Source of the DNA: Herbiconiux flava
GTDB taxonomy: Bacteria > Actinomycetota > Actinomycetes > Actinomycetales > Microbacteriaceae
Assembly (NCBI RefSeq): GCF_013409865.1
Contig: NZ_JACCBM010000001.1
Location: forward strand, 3,100,001-3,164,000
Length of the DNA: 64,000 nucleotides
Reading direction: 5' to 3'
The stretch's first letter is position 1; each line of letters begins with the position of its first letter. Positions 33,860-41,618 of this stretch are shown here, piece after piece. The position numbers and the translations under genes were made by a program. The notes beneath the pieces were generated by a model. The model was not told where the DNA came from, did no database searches, and was given only the letters and a program-made list of their open reading frames with translations.

Positions 33860-35462
33860 TGCCGACGTAGAGCAGTCTCCGCTCCTCGTCGACCCCCTCG
33901 AGGCCCGAGGCGTAGCTGATCGGCAGCAGACCCTCGGAGACTCCGACGATGAAGACCGCCGGCCACTCCAGGCCCTTGGCCGAGTGCAGGGTGGCGAGCG
34001 TCACGGCGCGCACCGTGGGCTCGTGCTGGGACGACTGACGCTCCATCAGCTCGTCGGTGAACTGCCGGAAGGTCGTGCCGGCGGGCATGCTCTCGGCGAG
34101 CCCGATCAGCGCGTTGAGCGACTCCCAGCGGTCGCGCACCGCTCCGACGCCCTCGGGCGGCACCTGGGTCCAGCCGCGGGAGCGGAGCACGTCGCTGACC
34201 GACTTGAAGAGGGGCTCGTCCGAGATCGACACCGAGGCGGCGCGCAGCTCCATCACCGCACGCTTCACGTCGGGCTGGTCGAAGAATCGGGTGGCGCCGC
34301 GCAGCTGATAGCTGACGCCGGCGGCGGTGAGGGCCTGCTCGAGCGGGGCCGACTGGGCGTTGATGCGGTAGAGCACCGCGATGTCCTGCGGAGGAGTGCC
34401 CGACTCGACGAGGCGGGCGATCTCGGCGGCGACGCCGGCGGCCTCGTCGAGGTCGTGGCGGTAGGCGGTGACGGTGGGCTCGGGCGGGGTGTCGGCCACA
34501 GCGTCCGAATCACTCGCTGCCGAGTGCAGCGTCAGGGCGCCGGGGCGGCCGCGCATCAGGCGGTTGGCCGAGGCGACGATCGGCGGGGTCGAGCGGTAGT
34601 TCTGCTCGAGCGTCACCACGGTGGCGCTCTCGTGCCGGCGGGGGAAGTCGAGCAGGAAGTCCGCGCTCGCCCCGGCGAAGGAGTAGATCGTCTGGCTCGC
34701 GTCGCCGACCACGCAGAGGTCGCGGCGGTCACCGAGCCAGAGCTGGAGGAGGTGGTGCTGCAGCGGGGAGACGTCCTGGTACTCGTCGACCACGAAGAAC
34801 CGGTACTGCTCCCGCACCTGGATGGCCACCGACGGCTCGATCTCGATCATCCCCGCGGTGGCGAGCAGCACGTCCTCGAAATCGAGCTGCCGGCGCTCGT
34901 CCTTCAGCGCCTCGTAGCGCTCCTGCAGCTCGATCATCTGCTCGACCGAGAGGTTCGAGGGCATCGTGCGCACGGTGCGCGCCTTCAGCTCGTAGTCCGC
35001 GAGCGAGAGGTTCGAGACCTTCCGCCACTCGATCTCGGCGGCGACGTCGCGGAGGGTCGCCGTGTCGACCCGCAGGCGCAGCGTCTCGGCCGCGTGGGCG
35101 ATCGCCCGCGCCTTGTTCTCGACGATGCGGGGAGCCTCTCCCCCGATCACCTGCGGCCAGAAGTAGTTGAGCTGCGACAGCGCGGCGGCGTGGAAGGTGC
35201 GCGCGGCGACCCCTCCCGCGCCCAGCGGACGCAGTCGCGAGCGCAGCTCGGCCGCGGCGCGGGAGGTGAAGGTCAGCGCCATCACGCGGCCAGGCGAGTA
35301 CACCCCGGTGGCGACGCCGTAGGCGATCCGGTGCGTGATGGCCCGGGTCTTGCCCGTGCCGGCTCCGGCGAGGATGCAGACCGGGCCGAGCAGCGCCCGC
35401 GCCGCGATCCGCTGCTGCGGATCGAGGGCCTCCAGCAGCTCCTCCGACGAGGTGCCGATCAT
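33738..35462 (-). CDS. uvrD2: UvrD2-type ATP-dependent DNA helicase (superfamily 1)
   Basis: 574 residues. Walker A is AGAGTGKTRAITHR (about residue 33), motif II FVVDEYQDVSPLQ, motif III GDASQTIYSFAG, motif V LHSAKGLEWPAVF and motif VI VGITRARERLQLSW. It unwinds DNA in repair. Compared with the mycobacterial UvrD2 (about 700 residues, with HRDC domain and zinc tetracysteine) this protein stops soon after motif VI and lacks both. Its start overlaps the nudC stop (ATGA). The 3' end overlaps the converging TOMM-like gene. Confidence 0.88.
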   Translation of the reverse strand: MIGTSSEELLEALDPQQRIAARALLGPVCILAGAGTGKTRAITHRIAYGVATGVYSPGRVMALTFTSRAAAELRSRLRPLGAGGVAARTFHAAALSQLNYFWPQVIGGEAPRIVENKARAIAHAAETLRLRVDTATLRDVAAEIEWRKVSNLSLADYELKARTVRTMPSNLSVEQMIELQERYEALKDERRQLDFEDVLLATAGMIEIEPSVAIQVREQYRFFVVDEYQDVSPLQHHLLQLWLGDRRDLCVVGDASQTIYSFAGASADFLLDFPRRHESATVVTLEQNYRSTPPIVASANRLMRGRPGALTLHSAASDSDAVADTPPEPTVTAYRHDLDEAAGVAAEIARLVESGTPPQDIAVLYRINAQSAPLEQALTAAGVSYQLRGATRFFDQPDVKRAVMELRAASVSISDEPLFKSVSDVLRSRGWTQVPPEGVGAVRDRWESLNALIGLAESMPAGTTFRQFTDELMERQSSQHEPTVRAVTLATLHSAKGLEWPAVFIVGVSEGLLPISYASGLEGVDEERRLLYVGITRARERLQLSWAAAGIRRGAARTASRFLAETGIRSVDAD

Positions 35463-36613
35463 CCCTCTCCCGAACCGCTCGGCACCGGTCGCTCATCGGC
35501 CGCGGCGTCGGCGGGCAGCACCACGTCGGACGGGGTGTTGCGCGGCAGCAGCGGTCCGCCGTACCAGCGCTCGATGATCGCGCGCGCGATCGAGGAAGGG
35601 CCGGGCAGCAGGATGCCGTTGTCCGGGTCGACGATCTCCTCGCGGCTGAACCACCGCAGGTCGACGATCTCGTCGCCGTCGGGGCGCTCGCCCGCCGCTC
35701 CGTCGTCGGCGACCCGGGCCATGAAGCCCACCATGAGCGATGCCGGGAACGGCCACGGCTGCGAGCCCACGTACTCGGGGTCGGCGATGACCACTCCCGA
35801 CTCCTCGGCGATCTCGCGGATCGCCGCCGCCTCGAGCGACTCCCCCGGCTCCACGAAGCCGGCCAGCAGCGAGTAGCGATTCTTCTCCCAGAGCGCGTTC
35901 GACCCGAGCAGCAGCCGCTCCTCGGCGTCGACGATGCCGACGATCACGGCCGCGTCGGTGCGCGGGAAGAGCTCGACGCCCTCGACGGTGCACCGCCGCA
36001 CCCAGCCGCCGGTCTCGACCGTGGTGGTCGCACCGCAGCGCGGGCAGTGGCTGCTGACGGCGTGCCAGTTCATCATCGCCAGGGCCTCGGTGAAGACTCC
36101 GGCGGCGCTGTCGTCGAGCTCGGTCGCCACGAGACGGAGGTTGACCCAGGAGGCGCCCGGGCGTTCGGCGACGAGGGCGTCAGCGCGGGCATCCGGAACC
36201 GTGACCGCGAACACCGGGGCACCCGTCGGCCGGTCGTCGGCGTCGAGCAGGATGCCGAGGTAGAGGCGGACCTGGCCGGCGGCGGTGTCGGCGGTGTGAG
36301 TGTCGGCGGAGTCGTTGTCAGCGGACTCGCTGTCGGCGGAGTCGCTGTCGGCGGAGTCGCTGTCGGCGCCGAGCTCGTCGGGGCGGAGGAGGGCGAGCTC
36401 GGTGCGGCGGTCGGCCGGCGGCTCGCCGAAGCCGTCCCAGCCCTCGGGGTCGGAGCCGGTCGAGGCGAGTGCGAGGCCGCGGTGCAGCACGAGCACGCGG
36501 GCGCGCTCGGAGGACCAGAGCCGGTCGAGGGCGGCGGGGTCGGAACGGGTGTCGTGGTCCCGATCGATGCGGTGCCGCGAGAGGGGCAGCGAAGACGGGA
36601 AAGCGCGGGACAT
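35459..36613 (-). CDS. nudC: NAD(+) diphosphatase NudC-like Nudix hydrolase
   Basis: 384 residues. The Nudix box GFVEPGESLEAAAIREIAEE-SGV is complete, and SQPWPFPASLM is the NADH-pyrophosphatase array that separates NudC from other Nudix enzymes. The preceding zinc ribbon has CPRC and one more cysteine (RRCTVE), but the fourth ligand position reads E, so zinc binding may be altered. The N-terminal region contains an Asp/Ser/Ala linker (about 84-110) made by a 15-base repeat. It cleaves NAD(H), or the NAD cap of RNA in other species. It is coupled to uvrD2 by ATGA. Confidence 0.9.
   Translation of the reverse strand: MSRAFPSSLPLSRHRIDRDHDTRSDPAALDRLWSSERARVLVLHRGLALASTGSDPEGWDGFGEPPADRRTELALLRPDELGADSDSADSDSADSESADNDSADTHTADTAAGQVRLYLGILLDADDRPTGAPVFAVTVPDARADALVAERPGASWVNLRLVATELDDSAAGVFTEALAMMNWHAVSSHCPRCGATTTVETGGWVRRCTVEGVELFPRTDAAVIVGIVDAEERLLLGSNALWEKNRYSLLAGFVEPGESLEAAAIREIAEESGVVIADPEYVGSQPWPFPASLMVGFMARVADDGAAGERPDGDEIVDLRWFSREEIVDPDNGILLPGPSSIARAIIERWYGGPLLPRNTPSDVVLPADAAADERPVPSGSGEG
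36301..36360. repeat. 15-base tandem repeat, four copies, inside nudC
   Basis: TGTCGGCGGAGTCGC units at 36301, 36316, 36331 and 36346; the last two are identical and the first two differ at one and two bases. On the coding strand they encode five-residue DSADS-type repeats in the linker before the Nudix half. Confidence 0.9.
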
Positions 36614-36662
36614 GGTTGACCAATCGTGCGTGGCGAAAGCCGGTGCGGGAGCCTGCCCGCCG

Positions 36663-36668
36663 TACCCT
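36663..36668 (+). promoter_or_regulatory. Leaderless -10 element of the APH-like gene
   Basis: TACCCT ends 7 bases before ATG 36676. GGAAGG in between could also act as a ribosome site, so this case is ambiguous. Confidence 0.35.
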
Positions 36669-36675
36669 GGAAGGC

Positions 36676-37758
36676 ATGGCGAGATCCCACTTCACTCTAG
36701 CCGCGCTCGCGACCTCGGCCGTCGCCGGGGCGGACATCGTCGCGACCCGCCCGCTCTCCACGAACACCGTGGGCCGCTTCGACTCGGCGGTCGTCACGCT
36801 GCGCTCGGGCGACGAACTGGTGGTGCGGGTACCGCGCGACGACGACGCCGGCTCGGAGCAGTCGCGCGACCTCGTCGCTCTGAACGCGCTGACGCCCGGC
36901 GTGCGCTCGCGTCTGCTCTTCCACGTGCCGGCCTTCCTCGGCCAGACGCCGGTCGGCGACACCCGGGCCGTGGTCTACGACTACATCCCCGGCCGCCCCG
37001 GGTCGCTCGGCGACGTCGGGGGCGAGGAGAGCGGGTCCGACTCGATCGGGCGGGCGATCGCGGGCATCCACTCGCTGCCCACCTCGGTGGTGTCGGATGC
37101 GGGGCTGCCCTCCAACTCGGCCGGCCAGATCGCCGCCACCTCCCGCAAGCTCACCGACCGTGCCGCCGCGTCGGGCCGGGTGCCCAAGGAGCTGCTGACC
37201 CGCTGGTCGCTGGCGCTGGAGGACAGCGCGCTCTGGCAGTTCCAGCCGACGGTGGTGCACGGGGCGCTCGCGCCGGAGTCGTTCCTGATCGCGGCCGACC
37301 AGGTCACGGGCATCCTGAACTGGCACAACCTGCGGGTCGGCGACCCGGCTCTCGACCTGTTCTGGCTCAACTCGGCGACCCACATCGAGAGCGCCGACCG
37401 CGTCTACGCCGCCTACGCGCGCGCCGTGACGAAGCCGGCCGACCACCAGCTGCGCAAGCGCGCCCGCCTCTACGCGGAGCTCGAGATCGCGCGCTGGCTG
37501 CTGCACGGGGTCGACAGCCGCGACGAGGCCATCATCGCCGACGCCGAGAACATGCTCGCGGGCCTGCACGCAACCGTGCAGAACGACCTGCTCAACCCAC
37601 TGTCGACCGACACCGGCCAGATCATGGGGCTCGAGGACGTCGAGGCGCTGCTCGACCGCACCCCCGTCTCGGGCGGGGTCGCCGCGGGCGCTGCGCGCGC
37701 CGGCTCGGGGCTCGGCCCGCTCTCGACCGACCACGCGAACCGCATCGCGGAGGACTGA
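36676..37758 (+). CDS. APH-fold phosphotransferase-like protein, probable pseudokinase
   Basis: 360 residues with the overall layout of macrolide/aminoglycoside phosphotransferases. The catalytic loop, normally HGDLxxxN, reads HGALAPES at 195-202, so the base aspartate is A197 and the metal asparagine is S202. The motif normally IDW reads ILNW, with N215 in place of the metal-binding aspartate, followed by a normal VGDPALDLFW. All three key acidic/amide positions are therefore changed. It is unlikely to confer drug resistance and may bind nucleotide or act as a scaffold. It lies divergent to nudC and beside adnB, where Mycobacterium has a potassium channel gene. Confidence 0.8.
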   Translation: MARSHFTLAALATSAVAGADIVATRPLSTNTVGRFDSAVVTLRSGDELVVRVPRDDDAGSEQSRDLVALNALTPGVRSRLLFHVPAFLGQTPVGDTRAVVYDYIPGRPGSLGDVGGEESGSDSIGRAIAGIHSLPTSVVSDAGLPSNSAGQIAATSRKLTDRAAASGRVPKELLTRWSLALEDSALWQFQPTVVHGALAPESFLIAADQVTGILNWHNLRVGDPALDLFWLNSATHIESADRVYAAYARAVTKPADHQLRKRARLYAELEIARWLLHGVDSRDEAIIADAENMLAGLHATVQNDLLNPLSTDTGQIMGLEDVEALLDRTPVSGGVAAGAARAGSGLGPLSTDHANRIAED

Positions 37759-37814
37759 GCGGCTTCACGCGTGCCGTCGGCGCTCGCTCGGACGCGGCCG
37801 ACATTCAGCCCGGA

Positions 37815-40800
37815 TCAGAGCGCGGCGTCCCGAAGCAGCGCCTCGAGCTCGGTCTCGGAGTAGAGCCGCTCCGGGCGGATGACCGTGTCGTCGGCCACGA
37901 AGTAGAACGACGCGTCGACGAGGTCGACGTCGATACCCTTCCAGCGTGCGTAGGCGAGGCGGTACAGCGCGAGCTGCAGCTGCTTCAGCTCGAGGTCGGC
38001 GGCGTCGACCGGCGCGCGGCCGGTCTTCCAGTCGACGACCTCGAAGCGCCCGCCCTCGGCGAAGATCGCGTCGATCTTGCACACCACGATGCGCCCGCCG
38101 AGCACCAGGTGGATCTCGACCTCGACCTCCTCGGGCCGTCTTGCCGCGAACGGCGACCGCTGGAACGTCTCGATCAGCTCGGCGAAGCGCGCATCCTCGG
38201 CCGACGCTGCGGACGGCTCGCGGTTCGAACCACCCACGCCGCGCCCAGCCTCGTCGTGAGACCCCTCAGCCGTCGCTGCCCCGGCCAGGTCGTCCAGATC
38301 ACCCGGACCGCCGAGGTCGTCGAGCTCGTCCAGGTCGACGAGGGCGTCGAGCTCGTCGAGGTCGCCGAGGGTGGGGAGGTCGTCCAGCTCGTCGAGGTCG
38401 TTCAGGTCGTCGAAGAGGTCGTAGCCGGGGAGGCCGTCGACGTGGTCGGCACCGAGGGTGGGCAGGTCGACCAGCGCGTCGGCGCCGTCGCGGCGGAACA
38501 TCTCCTCCACCCAGCTGTGGAAGCGCGTGCCGAGCCGCGTCTGCCGGTAGGGCCGCTCGGGCATCGGCCGCTGCAAGGCGCGCACGACGGCCTGCGGGTC
38601 GGACACGTAGTCCTTGAAGCGCGACGCCGGGATGCGCACCGGCACGTCGAGCGGCACGTCGGCGCGGAGCCGCGCCCGCTCGGCCAGCAGCAGCTCGATG
38701 TCGTGGTCCCAAGGGGTGGACGCGGCCGGGTCGGCGGCCCGCACTGAGGCCGCCGCCGACTCGACCCGCGAGCGCCGGCCGCCGAGGGGGTCGCGCGGCC
38801 AGCTGACCCAGCTCTCCGCTTCTGCCAGCGGGTTGTCTTCGTGCTCGGGCGCATCCTGCAGCACGCCCTCGGCGATCAGCCCGATCGACTCGAGCTCGCG
38901 GAGGTAGAGGCCGGGGCCGCGGGGGCGCTTGACGCCGGTCGTCCAGAAGGAGCCGGTGAGCAGGAGCATCTCGCGCGCGCGGGTGACCGCGACGTAGATG
39001 AGGCGGCGCTGCTCGGCGGCGTACTGCGACGCGTTGTCGGCCTGGAAGGAGTCGAGGGCCGGCTTGAAGTCGCTCTGCGTGTCGAGCCCCTGCCAGGCGA
39101 GCTTGGGCAGCTCGGCGCTGTCGCCCCGGAAATCGAACGGCAGCTCGCCGAAGCTCAGCCAGCCGCGGCTCGAACGCGGGTCACCGGGCAGCTCGCCCTC
39201 GACCATCCGCGGGATGGCGACGACGTCCCACTCGAGACCTTTCGCGCCGTGGATGGTGAGGATCTGGACCGTGCCGGGCTCGGCCTCCTCGCTGCGCGGC
39301 TCGAGGCGGTCGCGCTTCTCCGCCTCCTCGAGCCAGGACAGGAAGTCGCCGAGGCCCGCGGTCGGATCGAGCGCGAGGAACGACGTCAGCTGCTCGGTGA
39401 AGGCGTCGAGGCTGGCGCGGCCGAGGGTGTGGTGGGGGCTGGCGAGCACCTCGATATCGAGGAGGAGCTCCTGCTGCACGAGGTCGACGAAGTCGACCAG
39501 ACCGAGGCCCGCGCGGGTGCGGAGGTGGGCGAACTGCCCGGCGGCGCGGCGGAGCCGGTCGAGGCCGGCCTCGCTGAAGGGCTCGAGAGCGCGATGGTCG
39601 GGCCGCGCGGTGGCGAGGAAGTCGAGGGCGTCGACGATGGACCTGTCCTCGTCGTCGACGACCGAACCGCGGAGCCGGCCGGAGACCTCGGGCTCGAGCT
39701 TCTGGAAGCGGTGGTCGCGTTCGGCGATCCAGGAGGCGAGGGCGCGGAGGGCCATCAAGTCTTTCGTGCCGATGCGCCAGCGGGCGCCGGCGAGCACGCG
39801 CAGGAGGTCGGACCCCGCGGTCGGGTAGTAGAGGACGCGGAGCGTCGACACGAGGTCGGCGACGGCGGGCTGGCCGAGCAGACCGCCGATGCCGAGCACG
39901 TGGTATCGGACGCCCCGCGCCTCGAGCGCGGCCGTGAACGGCTCGATCTTCTTCACCGAGCGGCAGAGCAGCGCCGCCGACGGGCGCGTGCCGTCGGGGC
40001 GGGGGCGCAGCTGCTCCTGCAGCCACGCCGCGACCTGCTCGGCCTCCTCGCGCACGGTCTCGCTGAAGCCGACGTCGAGCCGCCCTGCGACCACGCCCGG
40101 GCGCGGCCCCAACTCCTCGACCGGGATGCCCGAGGTGGCGGTCAGCGGCCGCACCAGTGCGTTGGCCGCCTGGAGCACCACCTCGGGGTTCCGCCAGCTT
40201 GTCGACAAGGCGAACGGCGCCACACCGGACGTCGCGGTCGCGGCGGACCCCTCGGCAGCGGCAGCTGGAGACACGGCGATCGCCCCGGACGTCGCGGTCG
40301 CGGCGGACCCCTCGGCAGCGGCAGCTGGAGACACGGCGATCGCCTCGGCCGCCGCACCCGCACCCGCACCCGCACCCGCACCCGCACCCGCACCCGCGGA
40401 GAGCATGGCACCAGCCGGCTCCGGCGCAACCGCCGCCAGGCCCGGCCCACGCCGGGTGTCGCCGAAGTCGGCCCGGAACCGCGCCAGGTTCGCCGCGCTC
40501 GCCCCGCGCCAGCCGTAGATCGACTGATGCGGGTCCCCCACCGCCATCACCGCGTGCTCGCGGAACAAAGCCGAGAGCAGGCGCGTCTGCACGACGCTCG
40601 TGTCCTGGTACTCATCCAGCAGCACGACGCGGAAGCGGTCCCGGTAGTCCGCCACCACCCGCGGCGTGCTCTCCACGATCTCCAACGCGAGCGCGATCTG
40701 GTCGGAGAACTCGACGTACCCGCGCCGCACCTTCTCGGCCGCGTACTCGTCGGCCAGGTCGAGCAGCAGCGGCAGCGACGCCACCGGCGCGATCGCCGAC

Positions 40801-41618
40801 TCGAGGTAGCCGAACACGGCGCCACCCCGGGAGCTCTTTCCCTTCGGCAGCTCGGCCAGCGCCTGGAACCTCTCGGCATAGCGCGACACCGGCCCCGACC
40901 CGGTCACGTTCTCGCTCAGCGCGCGGCTGAGGTTCAGCACCGCCGACGTCACCACGTCGACCGACCGGTCGATGCCGAGCAGCCGCTCGTCGCGACTCGT
41001 CACCACGACCGACCGCGCCAGCTGCCAGGCCGACGCCTCGCTCAGCACGGCCGCCTCGCCCTCGCGGCCGATCAGCACGGCGTTCTCCCGGAAGATGCTG
41101 TTCGCGAACGCGTTGTAGGTCGCGATCTCGGGCGCATCGAACGGGTCGGGCTCCCGCTCGGTGACCCGCGCCTCGGCCAGCTGCGCGAGACGCTTGCGGA
41201 TGCGCTCCGCCAGCTCCCCCGCCGCCTTGCGTGTGAAGGTCAGCCCGAGCACCTCGGGCACCTCCACCAGCCCGTTCGCGATCAGCCAGACCACACGGTT
41301 CGCCATGGTCTCGGTCTTGCCGCTGCCCGCCCCGGCGACGACGATGCGCGGGTCGAGCGGCGCCTCGATCACCGCACGCTGCTGCTCGGTCGGCCGCGGC
41401 AGCCCCAGCCGGTCGGCGATCTCGACGGCCGGGATGAGGCCGCCGGGCGTGCGGGTGAGGGGATGCGCATCCGCTGACCCGTGCACCGATGCCTGCCCTG
41501 ATGCCGGCCCCGACCCGCCACCCGATTCAGGCGCCGGATGCCCGGCCCCCGCGCCCCGCGGCGCGACGAAGGCCTGCGGATCGTCGAGGTCGGCGAGGTC
41601 GAACAGCGCGTCGCTCAT
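37815..41618 (-). CDS. adnB: AdnB-like UvrD-family helicase with C-terminal nuclease domain
   Basis: 1267 residues. Motor motifs are intact: GAGSGKTETMANR (Walker A, about 100), VVLLDEYQDTSVVQ, GDPHQSIYGWRGAS, TIHGAKGLEWDVVA and YVAVTRAREMLLL. The C-terminal PD-(D/E)XK domain has ICKID-type D and FEVVDWKTGRAP. With AdnA it forms the double-strand-break resection motor-nuclease of actinobacteria. Two low-complexity insertions are unusual: a GA/60-base duplicated stretch between motif III and the next motor segment, and an acidic Leu-Asp repeat region before the nuclease. The ATG overlaps the adnA stop (ATGA). Confidence 0.85.
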   Translation of the reverse strand: MSDALFDLADLDDPQAFVAPRGAGAGHPAPESGGGSGPASGQASVHGSADAHPLTRTPGGLIPAVEIADRLGLPRPTEQQRAVIEAPLDPRIVVAGAGSGKTETMANRVVWLIANGLVEVPEVLGLTFTRKAAGELAERIRKRLAQLAEARVTEREPDPFDAPEIATYNAFANSIFRENAVLIGREGEAAVLSEASAWQLARSVVVTSRDERLLGIDRSVDVVTSAVLNLSRALSENVTGSGPVSRYAERFQALAELPKGKSSRGGAVFGYLESAIAPVASLPLLLDLADEYAAEKVRRGYVEFSDQIALALEIVESTPRVVADYRDRFRVVLLDEYQDTSVVQTRLLSALFREHAVMAVGDPHQSIYGWRGASAANLARFRADFGDTRRGPGLAAVAPEPAGAMLSAGAGAGAGAGAGAGAAAEAIAVSPAAAAEGSAATATSGAIAVSPAAAAEGSAATATSGVAPFALSTSWRNPEVVLQAANALVRPLTATSGIPVEELGPRPGVVAGRLDVGFSETVREEAEQVAAWLQEQLRPRPDGTRPSAALLCRSVKKIEPFTAALEARGVRYHVLGIGGLLGQPAVADLVSTLRVLYYPTAGSDLLRVLAGARWRIGTKDLMALRALASWIAERDHRFQKLEPEVSGRLRGSVVDDEDRSIVDALDFLATARPDHRALEPFSEAGLDRLRRAAGQFAHLRTRAGLGLVDFVDLVQQELLLDIEVLASPHHTLGRASLDAFTEQLTSFLALDPTAGLGDFLSWLEEAEKRDRLEPRSEEAEPGTVQILTIHGAKGLEWDVVAIPRMVEGELPGDPRSSRGWLSFGELPFDFRGDSAELPKLAWQGLDTQSDFKPALDSFQADNASQYAAEQRRLIYVAVTRAREMLLLTGSFWTTGVKRPRGPGLYLRELESIGLIAEGVLQDAPEHEDNPLAEAESWVSWPRDPLGGRRSRVESAAASVRAADPAASTPWDHDIELLLAERARLRADVPLDVPVRIPASRFKDYVSDPQAVVRALQRPMPERPYRQTRLGTRFHSWVEEMFRRDGADALVDLPTLGADHVDGLPGYDLFDDLNDLDELDDLPTLGDLDELDALVDLDELDDLGGPGDLDDLAGAATAEGSHDEAGRGVGGSNREPSAASAEDARFAELIETFQRSPFAARRPEEVEVEIHLVLGGRIVVCKIDAIFAEGGRFEVVDWKTGRAPVDAADLELKQLQLALYRLAYARWKGIDVDLVDASFYFVADDTVIRPERLYSETELEALLRDAAL
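38284..38423. repeat. Degenerate Leu-Asp-coding repeat in adnB
   Basis: Repeated words of the GAGCTCGTC / CAGGTCGTC / GAGGTCGTC type encode a run of LDELDDL- and LDDL-like units in the linker before the AdnB nuclease domain. The period is irregular (multiples of 3). Confidence 0.7.
40225..40344. repeat. Perfect 60-base tandem duplication inside adnB
   Basis: 40225-40284 and 40285-40344 are identical over 60 bases by direct comparison. Being a multiple of 3 they keep frame and encode two copies of a 20-residue Ala/Ser/Thr-rich segment (AIAVSPAAAAEGSAATATSG). Identity suggests a recent event. Confidence 0.95.
40354..40395. repeat. Hexanucleotide repeat, seven copies, inside adnB
   Basis: Seven perfect GCACCC units on the plus strand encode seven Gly-Ala pairs in AdnB, immediately next to the 60-base duplication. 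Such a tract can change length by slippage in two-codon steps without a frameshift. Confidence 0.95.

Noticed and set aside
36676-37758. Macrolide or aminoglycoside resistance gene
   Set aside because: The catalytic Asp and both metal-binding residues are replaced, so a resistance call is not supported.
40225-40395. Frameshift or pseudogene in adnB at the repeat tract
   Set aside because: Both the 60-base and 6-base units are multiples of three and the frame stays open through all helicase motifs.
38841-41477. 878-codon open frame antisense to adnB
   Set aside because: Composition is typical of a reverse-strand shadow and the adnB frame has all helicase and nuclease motifs.
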